DNA of 64,000 bases from Symbiodinium microadriaticum (Eukaryota > Sar > Dinophyceae > Suessiales > Symbiodiniaceae): the NCBI GenBank assembly GCA_001939145.1, contig LSRX01000065.1:23350-87349 (forward strand), in the 5' to 3' direction. A model generated the notes under the pieces. The model was not told where the DNA came from. It made no database searches and was given only the letters and a program-made list of their open reading frames with translations. Shown here piece by piece: positions 53,646-63,922 of the stretch (within the stretch, counting starts at the first letter, position 1; each line of letters begins with the position of its first letter). Position numbers and translations under genes: made by a program.

Positions 53646-53727
53646 ATTTGTTTATTTGAATTCATAGAGACATAGAGAATGTTCGTGAGGAGCCCCGAGG
53701 AATAATGTCGGTATTTGCTCTGGCCTC

Positions 53728-53842
53728 TATATGTTGCAGTGTCTTTGGCAATCTGGGAACATCTGGGGACAGGTAGGGTTTAGGGTTTAGGGTTTAGGGT
53801 TTAGGGTTTATATATTGCAGTGTCTTTGTCAATCTGGGAACA
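53728..53842. repeat. Telomere-like array between 33-bp direct repeats
   Basis: About five uniform TTTAGGG units (53774-53809) lie between two copies of a 33-bp sequence containing TTGCAGTGTCTTTG and CAATCTGGGAAC (53728-53760 and 53810-53842), which differ at two positions. Confidence 0.85.
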
Positions 53843-54074
53843 GGAGTAAGTAGAATCGTCCAATGCTGTTAGACATGCTTTGGGAAGGTTAAGCCCTGAA
53901 AACCTCTTAGAACTTTAACCCTGAACCCGAATTCTTTCAGCCGATAGCCCTGAATATTATCACTTCACCCTAAAACCCTTCATCTTAAGATATCAGTCTC
54001 CATGGAGTTTTGACGAAACACCTGCCTATGTTTACACGGGACTCTGAAGTTTCGGTTAGGGAGGGCGTTCAGAT

Positions 54075-54125
54075 ATAGATATGTATGTATGTATTATGTG
54101 TATATATATATATATATATATATGG
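54075..54125. repeat. (TATG/TA)n microsatellite
   Basis: TATGTATG followed by TA dinucleotides. Confidence 0.9.
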
Positions 54126-55088
54126 GGTCCTTTCAACTACCTCAACTATGACCCGGAACCCTAAATCCCAAACCATGTACTTAGCTGCTCAAGACCTGTA
54201 GCATCAGTCCCAAAACCTTACACGTCGCAACTCTGTGTGCGAATCCTGGAAGATGGATTCCGCTAAAAAGTAACGAGCCATTTCAGACCTTAGCCTGCCA
54301 GGTCGTTAATCTACACGTCGCGATCTCTAACTGACCAGAAATCCACGCGTCATGGCACTTGTTCAGAATTGTATCTGTGAATAGTTGAGGGTGTAGGCCC
54401 TGATTAATGAAGCCCTCCGCTTTTCGGGGTTTTGTCGCAGGGATGGGGTCTACATTTATAAGAGTCCCAGTCCCCTGCACATTTTCTCCGTGTGTGTGTG
54501 TGTGTTTGTGTGTGCATGCATGCGTCCGCTAAAACATCAGAGAGGCTCTCTAGTCGAAAGTAGAGAGGTTTACAGTGATGTTTGGCAATCGTATCCCGTT
54601 TGTAGAAGTTCTACTGCAACATCGAACAAATCTCTGGTGATCCAGCCGCCCTCTAGATAAATTCCTCTGGAGACAGTAAGTACTCCACCCCTGCGACATC
54701 TATACATGACCCTACGTGGCTCGCTATTCTAAGTATTCAATCTCGTAAACCTCATCCCTCTCAGGCACGAAGACGAAGTAGAATATGTGGTAACCTCAAC
54801 CACAGAAACCCTGCACCCATAACCGTAAAACAAGTAAAAAGGATTTCTACTAAGATGAATCCTAAGCCCTGAACCCGGTAGTCTGGGCCCTAAACCCCTA
54901 AAGAACCCTTGTAGAACCCTTAACGATCCCCTGACTACTGCTACTCAGACTTACGGTACTTTGGGTGTCCGGACCCATCTCCGCCAACTCTTTGAGCTGC
55001 GGAGCGAAGCGCTTCGAGGCAGCAGCCGCCTGAATCATTGAAGCCAAGGTACACCTAGACAGTATATATGCACACCCAACACACACAC
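54126..55088. other. Gene-free region
   Basis: TG dinucleotide run at 54489-54515. No coding signature recognised. Confidence 0.45.
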
Positions 55089-55119
<31 letters not shown>

Positions 55120-55262
55120 TGTATGTATGTATGTATGTATGTGTAGATATATATATATATATACTTACATACATANTATGTATGTATGTATGTATGTATG
55201 TATGTATGTATGTATGTATGTATGTATGTGTAGATATATATATATATATACTTACATACATA
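55089..55262. repeat. (ATGT)n microsatellite, duplicated, with one N
   Basis: Two near-identical blocks of about 85 bp, each a run of TATG then GTAGATATATATATACTTAC, separated by an ambiguous base at 55174. Confidence 0.9.
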
Positions 55263-55395
55263 TGCTTACATTTATGATAAATACACTATATCTATATCTT
55301 TTCATATTTTTATGTACATACGCACACATGTAAGATCTATGGGTTCTGAAGGGTTTTTCAAGGTTGTAGAAGGTTTAGGGCCTACAGAGATCAGG

Positions 55396-55503
55396 TAATG
55401 TAGGGGCGTTAATGATAAGACTAAGGTTTTGGGGTATACAAAACTACAATTCTAACAAGGAACCCTTATGGAATAATATGGGTAATTATTTCGGCTTCTA
55501 TAT
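55396..55503. mobile_element. Hairpin MITE family I, copy I5
   Basis: TGTAGGGGCGTTAATGATAA at left, GGGTAATTATTTCGGCTTCT at right. Confidence 0.65.
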
Positions 55504-55602
55504 TGCAAAGTCTCAAGCCTGGCCTTTCAGGCACAAGTCTAGGTTTGACAGAAGGCCACAAGAGCCTCGGCCCTCGTCCCAAAAGCCCTGCATGCGACAT
55601 CC

Positions 55603-55803
55603 TACTTGGAGGATCATGTGTAGTTATAAGCAAGGTTATAAGTCCCCTAATATGGGTTATAACTATAGTTACCCTATATCCTGCTTGGAGGATCATGGGG
55701 ACTTAGTAAACAATTCTGAGTACCTTAGTCAGGGCTTCTAAATAGGTGTAGGTACCTTGTTTATAACCCCGGACCCTAGTTACGAAGTTCCATGACTCTT
55801 AAG
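55603..55803. mobile_element. Half family A element joined to family K element
   Basis: A11 left half (TACTTGGAGGATCATGTGTA to ATAGTTACCCTATA, 55603-55677) runs straight into K3 (GCTTGGAGGATCATGGGGAC at 55683, ending GTTCCATGACTCTTAAG). Confidence 0.7.
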
Positions 55804-56663
55804 CCAAGGCGCCACATCGTACATTCCAACAGACGCCAAACGTCCCGGCAACCACTAATTAATGTAATGGCCTTGATAATTAGAAGAGGGTCTTGGGCTC
55901 CTTTATTTATAGTACAAACAAACCCCTAAACCCTGAGCCTAGGGCTTCAACCCAACATCGGCAAAATGTAACCTTCTAAACCTTGACACTGCAGTTGTAA
56001 AATGCTAACTCTCAAACCATTCCCCCAGGACCAACATCCTAAACTGTAGGCCCTAAGCCCCTCTTCCCTGCACCCAAAACACCTGACTGCTGAAACCCTA
56101 CGATTCCCTGCTTCCCCCAACACCGCAAGCAAACCCGAAATCCCCTAAACCCAAACACCCTTCGCCTTGGGCGGCGCCATGCCAAGCGCGACTAAACGCT
56201 CGAAGACCACCACGAGCTCCTGGCTCAAGCCGTTGTTGAGGGTTGAAGGTTTTGATTTTAGGGCTTAGGCTTTGGGATGTTTTTCAGGTTCACAGTTTAC
56301 GGGTTGAGGGTTGAGAGTTGAAGGTTTCGGGGTTGGTTTTTTTTACAACTTTAAAAAGCGTGATGCCTTTTCCGGCAAATATGGCTTTCAGAGAATACGG
56401 TGCAAGAGGCTGTTCGTGCGTTTAGTTGTTCTCTCTTGCTTGGGCGCTCAGGGTTCCTGCAAGGGTTCCTTTGAGGGCACTGTACAGCAATCGGGAACAG
56501 ACAGCTTTCTTGGATTTCAGGGTCTGGGTTTGGGGATGTAGGATGGGTAGACGGATGGACGTCTGTATGTTGGAAGGATGTCTGCCAGCACTGCTTGTGC
56601 AAGGCAGGACTAAGGCACATATGCTCCGTCCCGTTGAGATTGCCAATCACCGCGCCATACACC
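55804..56663. other. Gene-free; family I left fragment at 55862-55912
   Basis: Family I-like ATGGCCTTGATAATTAGAAG. Open frames around 56311-56662 on both strands have no recognised domain. Confidence 0.45.
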
Positions 56664-56760
56664 TGCTTGGAGGTTCATGGGTAGTTCTAAGTAGGGTTAT
56701 CAGTCCCCTAATATGGCTTATAACTATAGTTACCCCACTTATACCATGAACCTCCAAGTG
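56664..56760. mobile_element. Hairpin MITE family A, copy A12
   Basis: GCTTGGAGGTTCATGGGTAG at left, ATACCATGAACCTCCAAGTG at right; interior slightly shortened. Confidence 0.85.
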
Positions 56761-56984
56761 GTGGCGAAACCAGCCATGTCGAAGGACGAAGCAATGGCCC
56801 TCGATGATCTCATCTGGAGTTCCAGCTTGAGAGGGTTCCTCGGGCGTAATAAGGTGGGTTTAGGGTTTAGGGTTTAGGAATCCGCTGAGAAGTTTCGGGG
56901 GATTGGCGTACACCGCAGTCCACTTACCGAGGCAGTCCCTGGTCCAAAGATGCGACGTGACGGAATCGCGTCGTCCAAACCCTT

Positions 56985-57625
56985 TAAAAAGGAACCCTAA
57001 CCCCTAAACCCTTCTATAAAAGGAACCCTAAACCCTACACCCTTTTAAGAAGGAACCCTAAACCCTACACCCGTTCAAAAAAGGAGCCCTAAACCCTAAA
57101 CCCTATACCCTGTGACAAGGAACCCTACACCCTAACTTTAAGAAGGAACCCTAAAACCCTACACCCTAGACCCTAAAGGCTTGAAAAAGGAAGCCTAAAC
57201 CCCCTGTAAAAAGGAACCCTAACACCCTAACTTCAAAAGGAACCCCAAACCCTTTTAAAAAGGAACCCTAAACCCTACACCCTTTTAAAAAGGAACCCTA
57301 AACCCTACACCCTTTTAAACGGAGCCCTAACCCCTAAACCCTTTTAAAAAGGAACCCTTAACCCTATACCCTGTAAAAAGGAACCCAAACCCTACACCCT
57401 TTCAAAAAGAAACCTTAAACCCTAAACCCTCAGCCCTAAATCCGAATCCTCCAAACCCTAACTGTAATAGGAACCCTAAACCCCAAACCCTAACTTTAAG
57501 AAGGAACCCTAAACCCTATACCCCCCTAAACCCTAACTTTAAAAGAAACCCTAAACCTTAAACCTCTAAACCCTAACTTTAAACGGAACCCTAACTCCCA
57601 AACCCTGTTTAAAAGGAGCCCTAAA
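56985..57625. repeat. CCCTAAACCCTACACCCTTTTAAAAAGGAA satellite
   Basis: About twenty irregular copies of a 30-35-bp unit combining telomere-like CCCTAAAC with AAAAAGGAA. The longest such array in the window. Confidence 0.9.
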
Positions 57626-57689
57626 ACCTGCCGAGGCCGAAACCGCCCCACGGATCTCGGCGAGCTCGGGCCTCAGAAAGGAACATCTC

Positions 57690-57900
57690 CGCGTTTGGGT
57701 TTAAAGGCTTAGGGGCCTGGGGTCTGAGGGTTTAGGGTTTGGGGGTTTAGGGTTTAGGGGTTTGGGGGTTTAGGGTTTGGGGTTTGGGCTTTAGGCTTTA
57801 AGGCTTTGGGCTCAGGTTTTAAGGGCTTTAAGGTCTGGGTCTAAGGTTTACATAGGGTCTATGGTCTATTGGGTTTAAGGCTTACGGTTTTTAGCTTAGG
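57690..57900. repeat. TTTAGGG/TTTGGGG tract
   Basis: Opposite strand sense to the adjacent satellite, about 65 bp away. Confidence 0.8.
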
Positions 57901-57922
57901 ATGCGGGAGACGGTGTGGGGTT

Positions 57923-58032
57923 CCCAGAGACTCCAAAACCCCCTTAATTAAGGAACAGGCCTTAAATTATCATAGGAACCCCAAAAAGGTTTAAGGTATA
58001 CTCCTTAAGTAAGGGGTTTTGGAGTCTCTAGG
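57923..58032. mobile_element. Hairpin MITE family C, copy C9
   Basis: CCCAGAGACTCCAAAACCCC at left, GGGGTTTTGGAGTCTCTAGG at right, TT on both sides. 110 bp. Confidence 0.9.
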
Positions 58033-59193
58033 TTTTGGGTTAACTTCAGAGTCAAACCCTAAACCTTAAACCCCCCAACCCCCTAAACCCTAAAGCCAAC
58101 TGTAGAGGTTCCAGACAGGATTCTTTCCAGGGGTTCTACAATTCTGAAGGGTTCTAACTGGGTGCGTGTAGCCTTGCGGATTTTGGGTTGAAGATGTAAA
58201 GAGCCCTGTACAGTAAGGGGTCGCTGCCATGTCGTTTATTGGGGTTTTGGGGGCAGGGTTTACGGTTTAGGGGTTTAGGCTTGCTATCATGATTCGTATG
58301 ATTATTAGTATTAGACATTGTTGAAAGCATGTGCTGCAAGGGCTTCGGCTTAGGAGGTGTCAGGATTCAAGAATGAACGGTGATCCCTGAAGATGTGCCG
58401 ACTTGTTTTGTCCTACACTGCGTCGCTGCTCCTGTACATCTCGAGGAGGCTGTGCAGGCTTGTATTTGTCCTACTCTGACTTTGCATCGCTGCTCCTGTA
58501 CATCTCGAGAAGCTTCGCAACGTCTTTGGCGGGGGTTGGCAAGCTGGCAAGTCTCTCCAAGCTGCAGTGAGAACCGTGTTCGCACTGCTTGCAAACACCA
58601 CAGAAGATGCAAACGCTGTCCTTGGTAGTTCGTACATACAATCAGAAACAAGGACACTGCAGTGCGTGCGTGTGTGCACGCGCCGATGTGCATGTGTGTG
58701 TGTGTGTGTGTGTGTTTGGGTGTGAGAAGGAGACAGAGTGTCAGCGTTTTTGTGCATGTCTGCCACTTTATTTTGCATTATAATAGAGACAAAATAAGGT
58801 TCTGTTGCTATAATTGCGAATAATAATCCATAGTATACCAGAACAGATTATGATGTACTATAAGTTATGTTCCGAAGGTCCCCCAATCCACACTGGCAGT
58901 TCTGCCCGCTCTGATGCTGCCGCCCGTCGCTCTCCATATCCTAGGATGCAGTAGGCTTCGTGGGACCTTGCTCAGTTTAGGTTTTGGGTCTAGGGTCTAG
59001 GGTTTAGGGCTTCTAGGGTCTAAAGTTTAGGGCTCAGACTCAGGGCTTGTAGGGTCTAGGGGTTTAGGGTTTAGGGATGCTCCCAGTAAGGCTTTAGTTG
59101 GGTTTCGTTCCGTGCTTATCCGTCACCTCGAACCGGCTCTTACAGGGAAATCACAGGACTTCATAAGCAGGTACCAGGTCGAGACAGAAAGGC
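58033..59193. other. Gene-free; 60-bp tandem duplication and TG microsatellite
   Basis: CGCTGCTCCTGTACATCTCG occurs twice 60 bp apart (about 58424 and 58487). TG run at 58685-58718. TTTAGGG-like variants at 58975-59080. Confidence 0.6.
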
Positions 59194-59279
59194 ATAATGT
59201 AGGGGCCTTAATAAATACCTAGAATTATAATCAGGAGCCCGCAAAAAAATAGTATAGGTAAGTATAGAAGCCCCTATAA
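59194..59279. mobile_element. Hairpin MITE family I, copy I6
   Basis: AATGTAGGGGCCTTAATAAA at left, AGTATAGAAGCCCCTATAA at right. Confidence 0.7.
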
Positions 59280-59437
59280 TCACGCTGGTTCGAGACCTCT
59301 GACTCTATTCTAGCATGTTGATTCCCCCAACCCTGCAGCCCGAACCGCCGATTCATGGACAGCCATGGTTAAGCCCCAAAACCTAAACCCTAAACCCCAA
59401 ACTACCCTGGCTATTTTGTCCCATGTTGCTGTAAATC

Positions 59438-59535
59438 GGGGCTGAGTACCCTAGCCCAAAAAAGGTTAACCTTTTGAATTAGAGTAGGATTATATAAGCC
59501 AGAAAAGGTCAAAGGTTACCTAGCAGGGTCGGCTT
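59438..59535. mobile_element. Hairpin MITE family E, copy E6, decayed right end
   Basis: GGGGCTGAGTACCCTAGCCC at left and the typical AAAAAGGTTAACCTTTTG; right arm decays after GGTTACCTAGC. Confidence 0.75.
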
Positions 59536-59568
59536 GTAGCAAACCTCTTCTGGTGGGATATCCTTATC

Positions 59569-59655
59569 ATGGGGGCCTTAATAAATAGAATAGGGTTTTG
59601 GGGTAAATTATACTACAGATATATTAATACATTGGTAATTATAAAAGCCTCTTAA
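59569..59655. mobile_element. Hairpin MITE family I, copy I7, truncated
   Basis: GGGGGCCTTAATAAATAGAA then GGGTTTTGGGGTAAATTATA; right arm GGTAATTATAAAAGCCTC. Confidence 0.6.
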
Positions 59656-59747
59656 TTTTTCTTCTGAAAGGGGCATAGGGTTTAGGGTCAGTCCATTTCG
59701 ACGGTAGGAATGAGGGGCTGTCCATGCTAAGTTTGCAGTGAGTTCCC

Positions 59748-59853
59748 TACGGTTGATGATATAAATCCTGCATAACCCAGAATAAGGCATATACCATAAC
59801 TCCCATAGTTTAGGGTCCTTAAGGTAATGCTAAGAACTTATATAGCAACAGTA
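59748..59853. mobile_element. Hairpin MITE family B, copy B11, plus stray right arm
   Basis: TA-flanked, CGGTTGATGATATAAATCC at left and ACTTATATAGCAACAG at right. A second B-type right end (GAGTTTATATTATCAGCAG) occurs at 59913-59941. Confidence 0.8.
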
Positions 59854-60032
59854 GTTACCTTATACAAACCCATATAGGAACCCTTATGGATCCCTTTAAG
59901 GAACCCAAAAAGGCTAATGCAGAGTTTATATTATCAGCAGTAGCTCAAGGTCTTCTGTGCTACGAGTTCGAAGATGCGGCCTTCAGACCTATAATAAACA
60001 CCTGAACTAGGCAACAAGATCTTAAAACAAAA

Positions 60033-60133
60033 GGGTAGTTGTCTAAATTAGGCTCCCTTTAAGGGATCCTTTTTCTAAGGGTGCCGTACTACTTGGAGGA
60101 CCTAAAAAAGGACCCTAATTTAGAGAACTACCC
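60033..60133. mobile_element. Hairpin MITE family D, copy D8
   Basis: GGGTAGTTGTCTAAATTAGG at left, AATTTAGAGAACTACCC at right, flanked by AAAA on both sides. 101 bp. Confidence 0.85.
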
Positions 60134-60393
60134 AAAAGGTGATCCTTCGATGCTTCACTTTGTGACTGCCTCCTGCGGAACCCTATAACTAGTGAATTGT
60201 CACTTGTAAGCACGCCCAAAACTCGAAACTGCTGGGTGTGCAGTTGGAGGCTCGTAGCAGCAGCGCTTCTTCTGTGGACCGTGTTTCGAGTTCCAGGAGC
60301 AAAGGTGGCACGACGTACAAATCGCGCAGTGCCCGGAGTCGGGGATAACGTGGTCAAGCTGCTTCATGACCTGTACCTCGGTTGCAGGCATTT
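60134..60393. other. Gene-free interval
   Basis: Overlapping open frames on both strands (60115-60421), none recognisable. Confidence 0.4.
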
Positions 60394-60496
60394 GGGGGTT
60401 TCCGAAAATAGGGGACCCTAATATAGTACCCTGAATAGTAGGATCCTTTTTATAAGGACCCCAAAATAAGGTACCGTATTTTTTCGGAAAGTCCCA
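60394..60496. mobile_element. Hairpin MITE family G, copy G4
   Basis: GGGGGTTTCCGAAAATAGGG at left, TTTTTTCGGAAAGTCCCA at right; orientation opposite to the other G copies. Confidence 0.85.
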
Positions 60497-61110
60497 TTTG
60501 GTCGTGTACTAGATCTGGGATCTCCAGGGGCATGTGCCTACTGTACAGCTCCTACTCCTCGTCTGCTTTCTACTCCTAATTCCACTCAAAACTCCTATCT
60601 ACCAGACCAGTAGTACGACGACGCCGACGATTGGCATTGTGGCCATGCCTTTCTGAACGCTCTGGCGGAGAAGGCCAGTGCATCATTCAAGGCGTGACGT
60701 TGTGAGCCAAAGAAGAGGGTTCACGGTCTGGTGTCCGGGCTTAGAGGTTTGGTGAGTATCAGAGGTGTACGTCTTGAAAAGGATGCTTGACGAGGGGGAG
60801 CCTCCCATTTTACGAGGTTTCGGCGTATCCGTGACATGTCAGTACGGAGGCCGATTGCCATTTTAAGGGGCTTTCATACATGGAGTATATGGCATTTCGC
60901 GGGGGCATACTGTACTGTACGGTACAAGTAAACTAAGGAACTCCAAGGAGAAGAATGTCTACACCCAGACCCAAGAGCCGCTGGAACCCGAATGCCTTAA
61001 GCCCAATTTCTGGGTTCCATAAAGGGTTTCTTGAAGGGATCTATACGGGTTACTATATGGGTTACTATAAGGGTTTCTATAAAGGGGTTTATGGGATATG
61101 GAACTTAGTA
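60497..61110. other. Gene-free region
   Basis: TATGGGTTACTATAAGGGTT-like short tandem at 61035-61090. No gene recognised. Confidence 0.45.
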
Positions 61111-61112
61111 AC

Positions 61113-61365
61113 TTGGCAAGGTTCCTCAAGGCAGGGGGCTTTGTAAATTACAAAAGGGGGTTTTGAGGCATGTTTTAAAACAAAGAAATCCGAAAGAAGG
61201 CTGGGGAATGATAATTCCTTAGCAAGGTTCCTCAAGACAGGGGGCTTTGTAATTACAACAGGGGGTTTCGGGCATGTTCTAAAACAAACACATCTCCGAA
61301 AGAAGGCTGGGGAATGATAATTCCTCACCCTAAACCCTAAACCTTAGCAAGGTTCCTCAAGAAGG
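61113..61365. repeat. Tandem duplication of about 105 bp with telomere-like junction
   Basis: Unit GCAAGGTTCCTCAAG...GGGAATGATAATTCC occurs twice (about 61115-61215 and 61219-61324). A third partial unit starts at 61344. Between the second and third units a 19-bp CCCTAAA tract (61325-61343) is present; the first junction has none. Confidence 0.85.
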
Positions 61366-61427
61366 CCGTCGTTCCCTTCCTGGAGATGATCTGCCAGGAG
61401 ATCCTCCTTCGGGCGCATATAGTGTGG

Positions 61428-61560
61428 GAGTTAGGATTAGGGGGAACCCTTGGGGATATAGACCCTCTCAATAAGGTCCCTTTTTAAGAGAGCCACAAGT
61501 AGGGTTCAGAAGGGTCCCCTTTATATAAGGGGTCTCCCTAACACTACCCAAGATAGTGTA
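61428..61560. repeat. Repeat family L, copy L1
   Basis: GGGAGTTAGGATTAGGGGG then GGGGATATAGACCCTCTCAA; the same sequence occurs inverted at 63036-63117. Confidence 0.7.
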
Positions 61561-62081
61561 TAATAGGGAGAGTTCTTGGGGCTTTAGGATTGTTAGGGCT
61601 TTGGGTTTTGGGTTTACAGTTTAGGGGCTTTAAGACTGTTAGGGTTTTGGGTGTACAGTTTAGGGGCTGTAAGATTGTTGGGTTTTGGGTCTGGGGATAT
61701 TACTAATACTCCTAGATTTAAGACACCGCATATAAACATGTAGTCTTTATTTGGAGGGTGGGAGGTTACAAGTACTAGAATTGGGTTACAAGTGTGTTGA
61801 CAATGTGCTCGGAGTAGGTAGTGATAATATGTCTGAGGCTTCATCATCAATTGTAATATACCCAGCACCCTATCCTATCTATTAAGGCCACTATGTTGCA
61901 TTGTGTATAATTCCAGTAACCCCCCACAGGACCCAGGCCCTATATCCTAAACCCCAAGCCCTGATCCCAGACTTTAAAATCCCAAGCCCTAAATGAGGGC
62001 TTCAAGATCTCCTTCGGTTTTGCCCTTGGGGTTCTTAGGTCGGTGTTTAAGAATGCAGTCACATCCTACGGAGTAATGGTG
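61561..62081. other. Gene-free region
   Basis: Three copies of a TTTAGGGGCTTTAAGA/TGTTAGGGTTTTGGGT unit at 61575-61695. A minus open frame at 61614-61868 is unrecognised. Confidence 0.5.
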
Positions 62082-62195
62082 TGCTTGGAGGTTCATGGGT
62101 AGTTATAAGTAGGGTTATAAGCCCCCTAAAATGGGGAATAACAACAGTTACCCTACTTACAACCCCACTTAAGATTACCCATGAACCTCCAAGTA
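62082..62195. mobile_element. Hairpin MITE family A, copy A13
   Basis: TGCTTGGAGGTTCATGGGTA at left, TTACCCATGAACCTCCAAG then TA at right. 114 bp. Confidence 0.9.
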
Positions 62196-62317
62196 GGGCT
62201 TGGGTTTAGGGTTTAGGGTTTTGGATTCCAGTCCTTGGCGATCTCGCGGCATTGGTTAAAGAGTTTGAGGCGGATGCGAGATCGCTTGCTGTCGCCCATC
62301 CGCGCCTGCAGCCGGTG

Positions 62318-62475
62318 GGTAGCTCACTAAATTTGGGTCCCCTTTTAGGTCCCCAATATGGGACTTTCCGAAAATTAGGGTAACTGATTTTGGAGTCCTT
62401 ATAAGGATCCTACTATTTATGGTACTATATTAGGGTCCCCTATTTTCGGAAACTCCCATATAGTACGACACCCCG
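62318..62475. mobile_element. Family D left half interrupted by family G, copy G5
   Basis: D left arm GGGTAGCTCACTAAATTTGG (62318-62356), then G5 with TA at both ends (62357-62460; TGGGACTTTCCGAAAATTAG and CGGAAACTCCCA), then TAGTACGACACCC, the next piece of D. The right half of D is lost. Confidence 0.8.
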
Positions 62476-62523
62476 AGAACAAGGAAGCCTGAGCCCGGTC
62501 ACGTTTCAAACCTTCTCTACCCA

Positions 62524-62602
62524 CATATATATATATATATATGTATCTATATATACACATATGCGTGTATACATATATATATATATACATATGCGTGTAT
62601 AC

Positions 62603-62633
<31 letters not shown>

Positions 62634-62634
62634 C
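62524..62634. repeat. (AT)n microsatellite with repeated CATATGCGTGTATACA
   Basis: TA dinucleotides; the 16-bp motif occurs twice. Confidence 0.95.
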
Positions 62635-62754
62635 ACACCAAAAAGAGTATTCGTCATTTCGTAGTTGTGACACCGCCAGAGCCGAGCTTTATCCGTCAAG
62701 GAAGCTGCTAAGCATCAGACGCGCAGGAGAGGGGCCTCTGAGACGATGATGTAC

Positions 62755-62945
62755 AGGGTTTGGGGTATTAGGGGTTTAGGGCTTTAGGGGTTTAGAGATC
62801 TAGGGCTTTAGGGTTTAGGGGTTTAGGGGTTTAGAGATCTAGGGGTTTAGAGATCTAGGGGTTTAGAGATCTAGGGGTTTAGAGATCTAGGGGTTTAGGG
62901 GCTTAGGGCTTTAGGGTTTAGGGGTTTAGGTGTTTAGGGCTTTGG
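62755..62945. repeat. TTTAGAGATCTAGGGG minisatellite
   Basis: Five copies of a 17-bp unit GGGGTTTAGAGATCTA within TTTAGGGG repeats; AGATCT is palindromic. Confidence 0.9.
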
Positions 62946-63035
62946 GGGGGTTAGTGCCTGGGGGTTAGAGAGTGCTGTACAGTGGCCTTGTGATTCACCG
63001 GCTGCAGCAAGTCGTGAACTTCAACAAGATATCTG

Positions 63036-63117
63036 AGCCCTACTTATGGCTCTCTTAAACAGGGACCTTATTGAGAGGGTCTATATCCCCAACAAGGGAC
63101 CCCCGAATCCTAACTCC
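63036..63117. repeat. Repeat family L, copy L2 (inverted relative to L1)
   Basis: GGACCTTATTGAGAGGGTCT...CCTAACTCCC, the complement of 61428-61515 with few differences. Confidence 0.7.
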
Positions 63118-63209
63118 CATAAACCCGCACGCCCAATCAAACCCACAAGAACTTGGAGGACCCCTGAAATCCTAGATCCCTAAAGCCGATAAGGAACGCC
63201 TGGTGTAGA

Positions 63210-63257
63210 CGCTGTTGATGATATAAACCCTGCATTACCCATAGTAAGGAAAATACC
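63210..63257. mobile_element. Hairpin MITE family B, left half only, B12
   Basis: CTGTTGATGATATAAACCCT then GCATTACCCATAGTAAGGAA; no right arm. Confidence 0.65.
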
Positions 63258-63439
63258 AACCCCTCGAGATCTCTTACAGAACCCTGTAAGGAACTTTAAG
63301 ACGCTGACCCAAACGCACCTAACTAAACTTTACCCTAAATCTAAGTCGCCTCGACCCCCTACACATCAGGTCAAACCCCTCTCAATTTTCTAAAGCCCGC
63401 ATGAAACCCAATCAAACCCTGACAATTCCCAAAAACCCT

Positions 63440-63560
63440 GAACTCTTAAACCCTAAACCCTAAAGCCCTAAAGCCCTAAACCCTAAACCCTAACCCCCTA
63501 AACCCAAACCTCCTAAACCCTAAACCCCTGAACCCCTAAACCCTAAATCCCTAAAGCCCT
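63440..63560. repeat. CCCTAAA telomere-like tract
   Basis: CCCTAAA, CCCTAAAG and CCTAAACCC units. Confidence 0.9.
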
Positions 63561-63690
63561 ACACAAACTCCCCCCCTAGCCTGCAGGGCCGCCTGAAGCT
63601 CCACACCCGAGCTCATCGGGTCCAAACTCAGGTTGCCGCCTTCGCCTCCGAGACAAACGAAGGCCACCTCCAGGGCTTCTAAACTCTACC

Positions 63691-63776
63691 TACCTTTGGT
63701 TAGTAGGGAATGGAAGAATGGTAGTAGTGGTACTTATCATAGTTCCCATTCCTCCATTCCCTACTAACCAAAGGTA
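63691..63776. mobile_element. Singleton hairpin element
   Basis: TACCTTTGGTTAGTAGGGAA at left and TTCCCTACTAACCAAAGGTA at right, a perfect 20-bp inverted pair, with a short loop region. No second copy in the window. Confidence 0.7.
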
Positions 63777-63811
63777 ACTCTAGGGCTGTTAAGGGTGTTA
63801 ATTAAAAGGTT

Positions 63812-63922
63812 CCCAGAGACTCCAAATTCACCCTTAATGAAGAAATCTACCGTAGATCTTATTAGGGTTCCTCTTATAATTTAAGGCCTCTTCCTTAAAC
63901 AAGGGGTTTTGGAGCCTCTGGG
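63812..63922. mobile_element. Hairpin MITE family C, copy C10
   Basis: CCCAGAGACTCCAAATTCAC at left, GGGGTTTTGGAGCCTCTGGG at right, TT on both sides. 111 bp. Confidence 0.9.

Noticed and set aside
56985..57625. CRISPR-like array of regular repeats
   Set aside because: Unit length and spacing vary, the spacers are themselves repeats, there are no cas genes, and the context is eukaryotic.
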